From Bradyrhizobium sp. RP6 (GTDB lineage Bacteria > Pseudomonadota > Alphaproteobacteria > Rhizobiales > Xanthobacteraceae), in contig NZ_RQIT01000006.1 of NCBI RefSeq assembly GCF_003837805.1, positions 232,351-296,350 of the forward strand: 64,000 nucleotides of DNA, read 5' to 3'. Positions 9,576-19,146 of this stretch are shown here, one piece after another. A program made the position numbers and the translations under genes. The first letter of the stretch is position 1. The number at the start of each line of letters is the position of its first letter. A model generated the notes under the pieces. The model saw only the letters and a list, made by a program, of their open reading frames with translations, had not been told where the DNA came from and did not search any database.

Positions 9576-11174
9576 CTACTTGTCGAGCCACACATCCTCA
9601 TAGCGGAAGCCGTTGTAGGAACTGTTCGACATGATCGTGACGCCCTTGACATAGGGCTGCCAGCAGGTGCCGGCCCGTGCATGGAAGATGATCGGGCGGG
9701 CGACATCTTCCTGCAGCTTCTTGTCGATATCCCACACCAATGGCTTGCGCTTGCTGGCGTCGGTCTCCTGCGACTGCACGTCGAACAGCTTCTCGATCTC
9801 CTTGTTGCAGTAGTTGGTATAGTTCCGTTCCGAACCGCAGGAATAGTTCTCGTAGAACGACTGGTCCGGATCGTCGACGGAATTGCCGGTCAGATTGAGG
9901 CCGAGCATGTAGTCCTTGCGCGCGACCTTCGGAAACCAGTTGGCGGTTTCCACGACGTCGAGCTCGCCGTCGATATAGATGGTCTTGAGCTGGTCGATGA
10001 GGATCACGGCTGGGTCGCGATACTCCGCGATATTCCGTGTCGAGACCTTCACCGCGAGATGCTTGTCCGGGCCATAGCCCGCCTTCTGCATCAGCTTCTT
10101 CGCCTGCTCCCGGTTGGCGTTGATGTCCCGGCCATACCCTGGAATGGTCTCCAGCTTGTCCTTGGGCATGCCCCAGATGCCTTGAGGTGGCGGCAGCATG
10201 GTGCCGCCGATGTCGGCCTGGCCTTCGAACAGGATGTCGACGAACGCCTTGCGGTCGAGTGCAAGCGCCATCGCCCGGCGGATGTCGATATTGTCGAACG
10301 GCGGCGAGGTCGAATTGACGATGATGTTGGTCGAGACGTTGGTCGGCTCGACGGCGCAGACCGCGTTCGGCGCCTGCGACTTGATGTCCTTCAGGAGCGG
10401 GATCGTGATATGCGTCGGAAAGGTCATGTCGAACTTGCCGGCAACGAACGCCAGGATCGCGGTCGAGCGGTTGGTGATGATGGTGTACTCGATGCCGTCG
10501 AGATAGGGCAGGCCCTTCTTCCAGTAGTCCGGATTTCGCGTGAGCTTGATCGATTCGTTGGCCTTGAACTCGACGAACTTGAACGGTCCGGTCCCGATCG
10601 GATGGGTGCGCATGTCCGCCGGCGAGACGTGACAGGGATAGACCGGCGTGTAGCCGGAGGCCAGCATCGCCAGCAGGGAGGGCTGCGGCCGCTTCAGATC
10701 GAAGGTGACCTCGAACTCGCCATTCGTCGTGACCTCGTTGACCTCGCTGTACCAGGCCTTGCGCGGATTCTGCCGCAGCTTCTGCTGCGATTTGCCCATC
10801 AGCAGGTCGAAGCTGCACTTGACGTCGGCCGATGTGAACGGCTTGCCGTCGTGCCATTTCACGCCCTGGCGGAGCTTGAACGTCAGCTTCTTGTTGTCGC
10901 TGCTCCAGGACCAGCTTTCGGCCAGCTCAGGCCTGAGAGTATCCGGGCTGTTCTGCGCGATGTGCTGATCGTAGATGACGAGATTGTTGAACACGCCCAT
11001 GAACGGCACGTTGACCGAATAGGTCGCGCCCTCGAGAATTGACGCGTTGGCCGGACTGTCACGGTGGTACATCCGCAGGGTTCCGCCCTGCTTGGGCTCG
11101 CCGGCGAGCGTGGCGGTTGAGGCCGTCAGCACAGATAGCGCCGCCATTGCGGCGAGCGCCCACACGCTCCGCAT
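9576..11174 (-). CDS. Peptide/opine-type ABC importer, periplasmic binding protein (SBP_bac_5)
   Basis: The product is a family 5 extracellular solute-binding protein of about 532 residues. An N-terminal export signal (MRSVWALAAMAALSVLTAS, cleaved near TLAGE) is followed by the long two-lobed domain with LRQGVKWHDGKPFTSADV, the hallmark of this family. I choose the ATG at 11174 because GGAGG lies six bases before it; an ATG two codons upstream lacks spacing. It is the first gene of the leftward importer operon and sets substrate specificity, which is unknown. Confidence 0.9.
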   Translation of the reverse strand: MRSVWALAAMAALSVLTASTATLAGEPKQGGTLRMYHRDSPANASILEGATYSVNVPFMGVFNNLVIYDQHIAQNSPDTLRPELAESWSWSSDNKKLTFKLRQGVKWHDGKPFTSADVKCSFDLLMGKSQQKLRQNPRKAWYSEVNEVTTNGEFEVTFDLKRPQPSLLAMLASGYTPVYPCHVSPADMRTHPIGTGPFKFVEFKANESIKLTRNPDYWKKGLPYLDGIEYTIITNRSTAILAFVAGKFDMTFPTHITIPLLKDIKSQAPNAVCAVEPTNVSTNIIVNSTSPPFDNIDIRRAMALALDRKAFVDILFEGQADIGGTMLPPPQGIWGMPKDKLETIPGYGRDINANREQAKKLMQKAGYGPDKHLAVKVSTRNIAEYRDPAVILIDQLKTIYIDGELDVVETANWFPKVARKDYMLGLNLTGNSVDDPDQSFYENYSCGSERNYTNYCNKEIEKLFDVQSQETDASKRKPLVWDIDKKLQEDVARPIIFHARAGTCWQPYVKGVTIMSNSSYNGFRYEDVWLDK

Positions 11175-11475
11175 GCTCATCCTCCCTGGACCTCGGCCTT
11201 TTGCGGCCCGTTTGCCAGACGATAGCACGCAAGCCGACGGAGGCAACCGCTAACGCCACATGCCGCCTCGACAATTCGGATGACGGAAGGCTGCGGGGCT
11301 TACACTTTCACAATGCGAGAGTGCAGGTGCGAACGGTTCCTGCGCGGGTGTCGGTCTCGGCTGCCGCAACAAGCGCCACCGTGGTCTCGGACAAGCGCGC
11401 CTCAAGCGCTTGCGCTTGCCCGGGACGACAGCGGATTTTGTGGCGCTTGCCGGTGCGCGCTATCCAGCACAGCCC
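11175..11475. other. Intergenic region upstream of the importer operon
   Basis: This 301-base gap holds the promoter region for the leftward importer operon and the 3' side of the acyl-CoA ligase gene. I see no gene. It contains an imperfect hairpin-forming remnant at 11392-11418 (CAAGCGC paired with GCGCTTG, with CAAGCGCTTG inside), similar to pieces of the family B repeats elsewhere in the window. Confidence 0.5.
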
Positions 11476-13026
11476 TCACACGATCCGCGACGCCTTGGTC
11501 CCCCAGTACCGGTCCCGCAGCAGCCGCTTGTACAGCTTCCCCGTCGGCAGCCGCGGCAACTCCTTCTCGAAATCGACCGAGCGCGGCACCTTCTGCCGCG
11601 ACAGCGATTTTGCGCAGAACGCGATCAGCTCTTCGGCGAGAGCCGGTCCCGGCACCACGCCCGGCATCGGCTGCACCACGGCCTTCACCTCTTCGCCGAG
11701 ATCGGCATTGGGCACACCGAAAACGGCGGCATCGGCAACCTTCGGATGAGTGATCAGGAGGTTCTCGCATTCCTGCGGATAGATGTTCACCCCGCCGGAG
11801 ATGATCATGAAGGTCGCGCGGTCGGTCAGGTACAGGAAGCGGTCGGCGTCGACATAGCCGACGTCGCCGACCGTGCTCATGCTGCCGTCGGGCGAGCGCG
11901 CTTCCCTGGTCTTCTCCGGATCGTTGAAATATTCGAACGGCGTTGCCGTCTTGAACCAGACCTGGCCGGGTGTGCCGATCGGGCATTCCCGCATGTTCTC
12001 ATCCAGGATGTGGAGATCGCCGAGCAGCACCTTGCCGACCGTGCCGCGATGGGCGAGCCATTCCTCGCTGTTGCAGGCGGTGAAGCCGAGGCCTTCGGTC
12101 GCGCCGTAATATTCGTGGATGATCGGTCCCCACCATTTGATCATGTCGTCCTTGACCAGGGCCGGGCAGGGCGCGGCGGCATGGATCGCGATCTCCAGCG
12201 ACGACAGGTCGTAGCGATTGCGCACCTCCGCCGGCAACTTCAGCATGCGCGAAAACATCGTCGGCACCAGTTGCGTGTGGGTGATGCCCCATTGCTCCAC
12301 GAGCTGGAGGTAACGCTCTGGATCGAAACTCTCCATGATGATCACGGTGCCGCCCATGCGGATCGTCAGGTTCACGGCAGCCTGCGGAGCGGAGTGATAG
12401 AGCGGTGCGGGCGACAGATAGACCATGCCTTCCCGGTAGTGCCAAAGCTTCGTCAGAAAATCGAACAGCGGCAGATTGTGCCTCGGCGGCTCCTCCGGCA
12501 GGGGCCGCAAGATGCCCTTCGGGCGCCCCGTCGTGCCGGACGAATAGAGCATGGCGGTACCGAGCCACTCGTCGGCGATCGGCGTCCTGGGCAGCTCGGC
12601 AGTCACCTCCGCAAGCCCGACGATACGTTCGCTCTCACCCGGGCCGTCGGCGACGATGCAGAGCTTGACGTCGGGACAGGCCTGGATCGCCTCGCGCGCG
12701 ATGTCGAGCTTGGCCACGGAGGTGATCAGGATCTTCGACTGGCTGTTGACGAGGAGATAGGCGAGCTCGCCAGGCGTCAGGAAGGAGTTGATGCAGGTGT
12801 AGTAAAGCCCGGCGCGTTCTCCCGCGCCGCAGGCCTCCAGATAGCGCGAATTGTTCTCCATGAAGATCGAGTAGTGATCGAGCTGCTTCAAGCCGTGCTT
12901 GCGGAACAGATGCGCCAGCCGGTTGCTGCGTGCCTCGAGCTCGCGATAGGTGACCGCCTCGCCCGTCGCCGCCATGATGAATGCGGGCTGGAGCGGGCGA
13001 AGGCGGGCATGCGTACCAGTATACAT
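11476..13026 (-). CDS. Acyl-CoA synthetase / AMP-dependent ligase
   Basis: A 516-residue adenylate-forming enzyme. The P-loop-like motif is YSSGTTGRPKG, the A5 motif is EYYGATEG, and the C-terminal region has GDVGYVDADRFLYLTDR and the lysine-bearing LPRLPTGKLYKR. It would activate a free carboxylic acid to its CoA thioester using ATP. The closest general type is fatty-acid/crotonobetaine-like ligases, but the substrate cannot be told. The start codon follows GGAGG at four bases. It lies 18 bases downstream of the dehydrogenase gene and is probably co-transcribed with it. Confidence 0.88.
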   Translation of the reverse strand: MYTGTHARLRPLQPAFIMAATGEAVTYRELEARSNRLAHLFRKHGLKQLDHYSIFMENNSRYLEACGAGERAGLYYTCINSFLTPGELAYLLVNSQSKILITSVAKLDIAREAIQACPDVKLCIVADGPGESERIVGLAEVTAELPRTPIADEWLGTAMLYSSGTTGRPKGILRPLPEEPPRHNLPLFDFLTKLWHYREGMVYLSPAPLYHSAPQAAVNLTIRMGGTVIIMESFDPERYLQLVEQWGITHTQLVPTMFSRMLKLPAEVRNRYDLSSLEIAIHAAAPCPALVKDDMIKWWGPIIHEYYGATEGLGFTACNSEEWLAHRGTVGKVLLGDLHILDENMRECPIGTPGQVWFKTATPFEYFNDPEKTREARSPDGSMSTVGDVGYVDADRFLYLTDRATFMIISGGVNIYPQECENLLITHPKVADAAVFGVPNADLGEEVKAVVQPMPGVVPGPALAEELIAFCAKSLSRQKVPRSVDFEKELPRLPTGKLYKRLLRDRYWGTKASRIV

Positions 13027-13044
13027 CGATCCTCCGGCTTTCGA

Positions 13045-14199
13045 TCAGGCGGCAAGAAGCAGGATTTCGCGCACGTCTGCAGGGCCATCGATCTTGCGTG
13101 GGTTGCGCGGAATCCAGTTCGTACGCATCGCCTGTTCGGCGATGGCGTCGAAATGCTCCGGCGACACACGCACGTCAGTGAGGCTGCGCGGCATGCCGAG
13201 CGAACGGATGAAGGCATCGAGCACATCGGCGGCGTCGTGGCCGGGATAGCCCATGGCGGCGGAAACGATCATTTGCCGCTCGGCGTTGTCGCGCGCATTC
13301 CAGCGCATCACCGCCGGAAGCATGATGCAGGACGTGTAGCCGTGCGGCACGTCGAAGGCCGCGCCCAGCACGTAGCCGATGCCGTGGCTCGCGCCCATGG
13401 GCACGCCGGCTGAAAGTGCGCCCATCGACAGCCAGGTGCCGATCTGCGCGTCCATCCGCGCATCGAGATCGGCAGGATCGGCCTTCACCCGCGGCAACGC
13501 ATCGGCGAGCATGGCGAGGCCCTTCACCGCTTGCGCGTCGGCATAGGGATGCGTCTCGCGCGAGCAGATCGCTTCGACGCAATGATCGACGGCGCGGATG
13601 CCGGTGGACAGGAATAGCCATTCCGGCGTGTGCACGGTGATGGCGGGATCGAGAATGGTCGCGCGCGGCACAATGAGCGGATGCCGCAGCATCTGCTTCA
13701 CATGCGTGTTGCGGTCGGTGACGCCCGCGATCGCGCTGAACTCGCCCCCGGCGATCGTGGTCGGCACGCTGATCTGCCGCACGCTTGGCGCGGTCATCTC
13801 GGGCGCGGTGCCCTTATGGACGCGGATGCGCTCGATGCCCTCGACGTCGTCGATGCCGTTGGCAAGGCAGAGCTGCACCGCCTTGGCACCGTCGGTGATC
13901 GAGCCGCCGCCCACGGTCACGATGAGGTCGGCGCCTGCCTCGCGCGCCGCTTGGGTCGCCGCGATCACCGCCTCGCGCGGCGTATGTGCCGGCATGGCAT
14001 CGAAAACTCCGGCGCAGTGCGAGCCAAGCGCCTCCTTGATCTTCGTGATCTCGTCGGTCTGTCGATTTAGCGTGCCCGAAACCATCAGGAACGCGCGGCG
14101 CGTTCCGAGCCGGTCCATCTGCGCGACGACGGCGCCGGCTGCAGGATAGCCGAACACGACCTCCTCGATCGCGCCGAAAACGACACGTCCCTGGTGCAC
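13045..14199 (-). CDS. Iron-containing alcohol dehydrogenase / maleylacetate reductase-like
   Basis: The 384-residue protein belongs to the group III (iron-type) alcohol dehydrogenases. The NAD(P) loop is GGGSITDGAKA (residues 97-107) and metal ligands are visible as Asp205/His206 region (AVDHCVEA), His272 (GASHGIG) and His286 (DVPHG). Maleylacetate reductases and hydroxyacid-oxoacid transhydrogenases share this fold, so the reaction may be reduction of a keto or aldehyde group on a small acid. The start is GTG with GGGGAGG six bases upstream. It heads a two-gene transcript with the ligase gene. Confidence 0.85.
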   Translation of the reverse strand: MHQGRVVFGAIEEVVFGYPAAGAVVAQMDRLGTRRAFLMVSGTLNRQTDEITKIKEALGSHCAGVFDAMPAHTPREAVIAATQAAREAGADLIVTVGGGSITDGAKAVQLCLANGIDDVEGIERIRVHKGTAPEMTAPSVRQISVPTTIAGGEFSAIAGVTDRNTHVKQMLRHPLIVPRATILDPAITVHTPEWLFLSTGIRAVDHCVEAICSRETHPYADAQAVKGLAMLADALPRVKADPADLDARMDAQIGTWLSMGALSAGVPMGASHGIGYVLGAAFDVPHGYTSCIMLPAVMRWNARDNAERQMIVSAAMGYPGHDAADVLDAFIRSLGMPRSLTDVRVSPEHFDAIAEQAMRTNWIPRNPRKIDGPADVREILLLAA

Positions 14200-14481
14200 G
14201 CCTGTCCTCCCCGGGCAATTCGTCTTGTTCTTGTGCCGGCAGCCTAGCCGAGTGGTCGCCGTCCGTCATGCGCGAAGGCGCTGGGGTGGCCTCTCTGCTC
14301 CCTTGCTTACTGGGGGATCGGCGGGGAAAAGGGCCTTGTCAACCCGCCACCCGCCAAGGCGCTCTTCCAAGCCTCGCGCGCGGCACGGGTCTTGAAGAGT
14401 TCATCATCGCAACACATCTTGTGTCGCCCGCGGGTAGGCCGGTACCCTGCTGTTTCTGCGGCTTTGATGCGAGGACCTGGG

Positions 14482-15687
14482 ATGAGCGGACCTGACGGAA
14501 GCGAGCAGTTTGTGAAAAAGCACGATTTCGTTCAGCCTCGGCCCTACGCGATCGCGGGCTTTCTCGCCGTGGCATTCGCACTGGCCGGCTGCGACAAGCC
14601 GGCATCACAGGCGGCTGCCCCGCCGCCGGCGCAAGTGACCGTCGCCCCGCCGGTCAAGCGCACGGTCACCGATTGGGACGAGTTCACCGGCCGCTTCGAG
14701 GCGGTGGAGGAAGTGCAGGTGCGGCCGCGCGTCGGCGGCTTCGTCAACTCGGTCGAGTTCACGGACGGCGCCATCGTGCGCCAGGGCGATCTGCTCTACG
14801 TGATTGACCCGCGCCCGTTCGAGGCGGTGGCCACTCAGGCGGAGGGGCAGCTGTCGGATGCACGGGCCAAAGTGGAACTTGCCAAGCGCGAGCTCGACCG
14901 CGGCCTGAGCCTGGTGCAGACCAGCGCCGTCTCCGAGCAAGTGGTCGATCAGCGCCGCCAAGCCTTGCAGGCCGCGCATGCGGCCGAGATGCAGGCCGAA
15001 GGCGCGCTGAAAGCCGCCAAGCTCAACATCGAGTTCACGCACGTCACAGCGCCGCTGACCGGCCGCGTCAGCCGCCACCTCGTCAGCCCCGGCAATCTCG
15101 TGCAGGGGAGCGATACCGGCACTTCGACGCTGCTGACCTCGATCGTCGCGCTCGACCCGATCTACATCTATTTCGATATGGATGAGGCAACGTTCATCAA
15201 ATACAGCAAGCTGTGGTTCGAAGGCCGTCGCCCGAGCTCGCGCGACACGGCAAACCCGGTGCAGGTGTCTCTCGCCGGCGAGACCAAGCCGTCTCACGAA
15301 GGCACCATCAACTTCCTCGACAATCGCCTCGACGTCTCCACAGGAACGCTGCGCAGCCGCGCGGTGGTCAAGAACACCGATTTGTCGATCCTGCCCGGCC
15401 AGTTCGGCCGTGTCCGCTTGATCGCCAGCGCACCCTATGAGGCGCTGTTGATTCCGGACGCCGCTGTTGCAACCGACCAGTCCCGCAAGATCGTTTTCGT
15501 GGTGAAGCCCGACGACACCGTCGAGGCGCGCCCGGTAGTGCTCGGGCCGCTCGACGAGGGCCTGCGCGTGATCCGCGAAGGGTTGAAGGCAGAGGACCGC
15601 GTCATCGTCAACGGCATCCAGCGCGCCCGTGTCGGCGCCAAGGTCGCCCCGCAGACCGCTCAAGCGCCGGCCGGTGGCAAGTCATGA
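14482..15687 (+). CDS. RND efflux pump, periplasmic adaptor (membrane fusion) lipoprotein
   Basis: The product is an AcrA/MexE-type adaptor of about 401 residues. A lipoprotein signal ends in FALAGC with Cys37 as the acylation site. It is followed by the biotinyl-lipoyl-like, alpha-hairpin and beta-barrel domains (for example HVTAPLTGRVSRHLVSPGNLV). I choose ATG 14482 because AGGA lies about eight bases upstream; a start at 14467 is possible. The stop overlaps the RND transporter start by four bases. There is no adjacent TetR or MarR regulator and no outer-membrane channel gene, so the pump must borrow a TolC-type channel. Confidence 0.92.
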   Translation: MSGPDGSEQFVKKHDFVQPRPYAIAGFLAVAFALAGCDKPASQAAAPPPAQVTVAPPVKRTVTDWDEFTGRFEAVEEVQVRPRVGGFVNSVEFTDGAIVRQGDLLYVIDPRPFEAVATQAEGQLSDARAKVELAKRELDRGLSLVQTSAVSEQVVDQRRQALQAAHAAEMQAEGALKAAKLNIEFTHVTAPLTGRVSRHLVSPGNLVQGSDTGTSTLLTSIVALDPIYIYFDMDEATFIKYSKLWFEGRRPSSRDTANPVQVSLAGETKPSHEGTINFLDNRLDVSTGTLRSRAVVKNTDLSILPGQFGRVRLIASAPYEALLIPDAAVATDQSRKIVFVVKPDDTVEARPVVLGPLDEGLRVIREGLKAEDRVIVNGIQRARVGAKVAPQTAQAPAGGKS

Positions 15688-18600
15688 ACCTCGGCCGCCT
15701 CTCCATCAACCAGCCCATTCTGGCGATGGTGCTGTCGATCGTGCTTCTGATCGTCGGCGCACTCGCTTACACGACGCTGCCCGTCTCCGAATATCCGCAA
15801 GTGGTGCCGCCGACCGTCGTCGTCACCACGCAATATCCCGGCGCCTCCGCGCAGACCGTGTCGGACACGGTGGCAGCTCCGATCGAGCAGGAGATCAACG
15901 GCGTCGAGGACATGCTGTATCTCTACAGCCAGGCCACCTCGAACGGCCAGCTCACCATCACCGTCACCTTCAAGCTCGGCACCGATCTCGACAAGGCCCA
16001 GGTGCTGGTGCAGAATCGCGTCGCCATCGCGCAGCCGCGACTGCCCGAGGAGGTCCAGCGCAACGGCGTCACCACGCGCAAGAACTCGCCCGACATCCTG
16101 ATGGTCGTGTTCATGCTGTCGCCCGACGACACGTTCGACCAGCTCTACATCTCCAACTACGCGCTGCTCCAGGTCCGCGACCAGCTGTTGCGCATCGACG
16201 GCGTCGGTGACATCCAGATCTTCGGTGCCCGCGACTATTCGATGCGGCTGTGGCTCGATCCTGACCGAATCGCCAATCTCGGCCTGACCTCGACCGAGGT
16301 GCTGGCGGCGATCCGCGCCCAGAACGTGCAGATCGCGGGCGGACAGATCGCCGAGCCGCCGATCGTCGACCGCGCCTTCCAGCCGAACCTCGTTTTTACG
16401 GGGCGGCTGAAGGACCAGAAGCAGTTCGAGGACATCCTGATCAAGGCCGGCTCCGACGGCCGCACGGTGCGCCTGCGCGACGTCGCCCGCATCGAGCTCG
16501 GGGCGCTGGCCTATTCCACCAACAGTTTCCTGCTGCGCAAATCGGCCGTTGCCATGCTGGTGACGCAACGGCCCGGATCGAACGCGCTCGCGACGGCAAA
16601 GAACATCTCCGACACCATGACGAAGCTCAAGGAGAGCTTTCCGAAAGGCCTCGACTACAACATCGGCTACAATCCCACCGAGTTCATCGCGCAGTCCGTC
16701 CACGAGCTGATCAAGACCATCTACGAAGCGATGCTGCTCGTGGTCGTCGTGGTGCTGGTATTCCTGCAGGGATGGCGGCCCGCGATCATTCCGATCATCG
16801 CGATCCCGGTGTCGCTGGTCGGCACCTTCGCGGTGATGGCGGCGCTCGGATTCTCCATCAACAATCTGACCTTGTTCGGACTCGTCCTCGCCGTCGGCAT
16901 CGTGGTCGATGACGCCATCGTCGTGGTCGAGAACGTCGAGCGCCATCTCGAGCACGGCCTCAGTCGTCGCGATGCCGCGCTGAAGACGATGGAAGAGGTC
17001 GGCGGCGCGCTGGTCTCGATCGCCCTGGTGCTGTGTGCGGTGTTCGTCCCGACCGCGTTCCTGGGCGGCATCTCCGGGCAGTTCTTTCAGCAGTTCGCCG
17101 TCACCATTGCCGTTGCGACCGCGATCTCGTGCTTCTGCTCGTTGACGCTGTCTCCCGCGCTGGCCTCGCAGATCCTCACGCCGCACGAAGAGAAGCGGCC
17201 GCCGGCCACCTGGAATGTCATCGCGCGCGGATGGAACGCCTTTACCGGCGTGTTCAACCGCATATTCGACCGTCTGGCGCATGGCTATGCCAGTCTCGCC
17301 AATTTCGTGATCCGTCACTCCGTCGCGATGCTCCTGATCTACGTCGTGCTGATCGGCAGCGCCGGCTGGCTGATCGTGACCACGCCGCAGGGGTTCATCC
17401 CGGCGCAGGATCGCGGCTACGTCATCATATCCGTGCAGTTGCCGGGCGCGGCGTCGCTGGCGCGCACCACCGAGGTCGTGCGCGAGATCGAGCGGATCTC
17501 ATTGGATACGCCGGGCATCGTCCGCGTCGCAGCCTTTGCCGGCTTCTCCGGCGCCACGCGCACGCAGGCGGGCAATGCCGCGGCGCTATTCCCCGTGTTC
17601 GACGAGCCCGAGGCGCGGATCAAGAAGGGATTGACCGCCAACGCGATCACGGCCGAGTTGCGCAAGCGGCTGTCCGCGATTCAAGGTGCATTCATCATCG
17701 TGATTCCGCCGCCGGCCGTGCCCGGCATCGGCACCGGCGGCGGCTTCACCATCCGCGTCCAGGACCGCCAGGGTCGCGGGCCCGAAATGCTCGCGGCCGC
17801 GACCGACGAGCTGGTTGCTGCTGCGCGCAAGGCGCCGACGCTGACCTCGGTGTTCTCGCCGTTCACGGCCAACACGCCGCAGCTCTTCGTCGACATCGAC
17901 CGCACCAAGGCGCAGAAGCTGGGCGTGCCCATCTCCAACATCAACGACACGATCCAAACCTATTTCGGATCGACCTATGTCAACGACTTCAACCTGTTCG
18001 GCCGCACCTACCACGTCACGGCGCAGGCCGATTTCCCGTTCCGAAAGGAACCGAGCGACCTTGCGCGCCTGCGCACGCGCAACGCCTCCGGCGACATGGT
18101 GATGCTCGGCAGCGTGGTCGAGTTCAAGGACGTCTCCGGCCCCGACCGCGTCGCACGCTATAATCTCTATGCCGCGTCCGAGCTTCAGGGCGAGCCGGCG
18201 CCGGGGACAAGCTCGACCACCGCGCTGAACACCATCAAGCAGCTCGCGAACGACACCTTGCCGAGCGGCTTCACCTTCGAATGGACCGACCTATCCTATC
18301 AACAGGTGACCGGCGGCAATGCCGGCCTCTACGTGTTCCCGATCTGCGTGCTGTTCGTCTATCTCGTGCTCGCAGCGCAATATGGCAGCTGGACGCTTCC
18401 GTTCGCGGTGATCCTGATCGTGCCGATGTGCCTGTTGGCTGCCACCATCGGCGTGCGCATCGTGGGCCAGGACGTCAATATCCTCACCCAGATCGGCTTT
18501 GTCGTGCTGGTGGGGCTGGCGGCGAAGAACGCGATCCTGATCGTCGAGTTCGCGCGCGACATCGAGAACGAGGGCAAGCCGCGGCTCGAGGCCGTGATCG

Positions 18601-18842
18601 AGGCCTGCCGCCTGCGCCTGCGGCCGATCCTGATGACGTCGTTCGCCTTCATCCTCGGCGTGCTGCCGCTGGTGATCTCCAGCGGCTCCGGCTCGGAGAT
18701 GCGGCAGGCCGTGGGCGTTGCCGTGTTCTTCGGCATGATCGGCGTCACCCTGTTCGGGCTTCTGTTCACGCCGATCTTCTACGTGGTGGTGCGGAACCTC
18801 GCAGAGGGACGGCGCGACAAGAAGCCGGAGATGGTGGCCTGA
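15684..18842 (+). CDS. RND multidrug efflux transporter (HAE1 / AcrB-MexF type)
   Basis: A 1052-residue inner-membrane transporter, full length for the hydrophobe/amphiphile efflux-1 family. It has twelve predicted membrane segments and two large periplasmic loops. The proton-relay Asp pair in TM4 is visible (GIVVDDAIVVVENVERH), as is the TM11 stretch VGLAAKNAILIVEFA. It exports lipophilic compounds by proton antiport together with the adaptor encoded just upstream. The substrate range is unknown; a MexF/OqxB-like relationship is my impression rather than a tested one. Confidence 0.95.
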   Translation: MNLGRLSINQPILAMVLSIVLLIVGALAYTTLPVSEYPQVVPPTVVVTTQYPGASAQTVSDTVAAPIEQEINGVEDMLYLYSQATSNGQLTITVTFKLGTDLDKAQVLVQNRVAIAQPRLPEEVQRNGVTTRKNSPDILMVVFMLSPDDTFDQLYISNYALLQVRDQLLRIDGVGDIQIFGARDYSMRLWLDPDRIANLGLTSTEVLAAIRAQNVQIAGGQIAEPPIVDRAFQPNLVFTGRLKDQKQFEDILIKAGSDGRTVRLRDVARIELGALAYSTNSFLLRKSAVAMLVTQRPGSNALATAKNISDTMTKLKESFPKGLDYNIGYNPTEFIAQSVHELIKTIYEAMLLVVVVVLVFLQGWRPAIIPIIAIPVSLVGTFAVMAALGFSINNLTLFGLVLAVGIVVDDAIVVVENVERHLEHGLSRRDAALKTMEEVGGALVSIALVLCAVFVPTAFLGGISGQFFQQFAVTIAVATAISCFCSLTLSPALASQILTPHEEKRPPATWNVIARGWNAFTGVFNRIFDRLAHGYASLANFVIRHSVAMLLIYVVLIGSAGWLIVTTPQGFIPAQDRGYVIISVQLPGAASLARTTEVVREIERISLDTPGIVRVAAFAGFSGATRTQAGNAAALFPVFDEPEARIKKGLTANAITAELRKRLSAIQGAFIIVIPPPAVPGIGTGGGFTIRVQDRQGRGPEMLAAATDELVAAARKAPTLTSVFSPFTANTPQLFVDIDRTKAQKLGVPISNINDTIQTYFGSTYVNDFNLFGRTYHVTAQADFPFRKEPSDLARLRTRNASGDMVMLGSVVEFKDVSGPDRVARYNLYAASELQGEPAPGTSSTTALNTIKQLANDTLPSGFTFEWTDLSYQQVTGGNAGLYVFPICVLFVYLVLAAQYGSWTLPFAVILIVPMCLLAATIGVRIVGQDVNILTQIGFVVLVGLAAKNAILIVEFARDIENEGKPRLEAVIEACRLRLRPILMTSFAFILGVLPLVISSGSGSEMRQAVGVAVFFGMIGVTLFGLLFTPIFYVVVRNLAEGRRDKKPEMVA

Positions 18843-18873
18843 TCACTGTGGCCGCCGGCGTGTCCGCACCTTC

Positions 18874-19030
18874 GGTGTCGTCCCCGCCTAGTGCGCAATC
18901 GCGCACGGGGCGCGGGGACCTATAACCACAGGGAGGAGTTCGGGGCGACGCTGGCAACTCCGAGTCTTCGTCAAACCTCTTTCTGTGGTTACGGGTCCCG
19001 GATCTACGCGCGCTTGTCCGGAACGACACC
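18874..19030. repeat. Intergenic repeat, family B
   Basis: This element begins GGTGTCGTCCCCGCC and ends ACGACACC, with ATAACCACAGGGAGG in the left part and CTGTGGTTACGGGTCCCG in the right part, giving a long imperfect stem. It also carries a GTGCGCAATCGCGCAC palindrome near the left end. Similar elements occur at four other places in the window. It fills most of the gap between the RND pump and the binding-protein gene. Confidence 0.85.
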
Positions 19031-19146
19031 GGTTGTCTAGCGCACCCCACCCATACTAACGACCAACGTGAAATGGATGGGCACGCGCGGGGTTCTTCAC
19101 TAGTATCCGCGCGATTTCACAACAGAAGACTGCTGGGAGTTAACAT

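Noticed and set aside
15660..17318. A 552-codon minus-strand open frame
   Set aside because: It lies antisense to the RND transporter and shows shadow-type composition (strings of Asp, His and Arg) without any domain motif.
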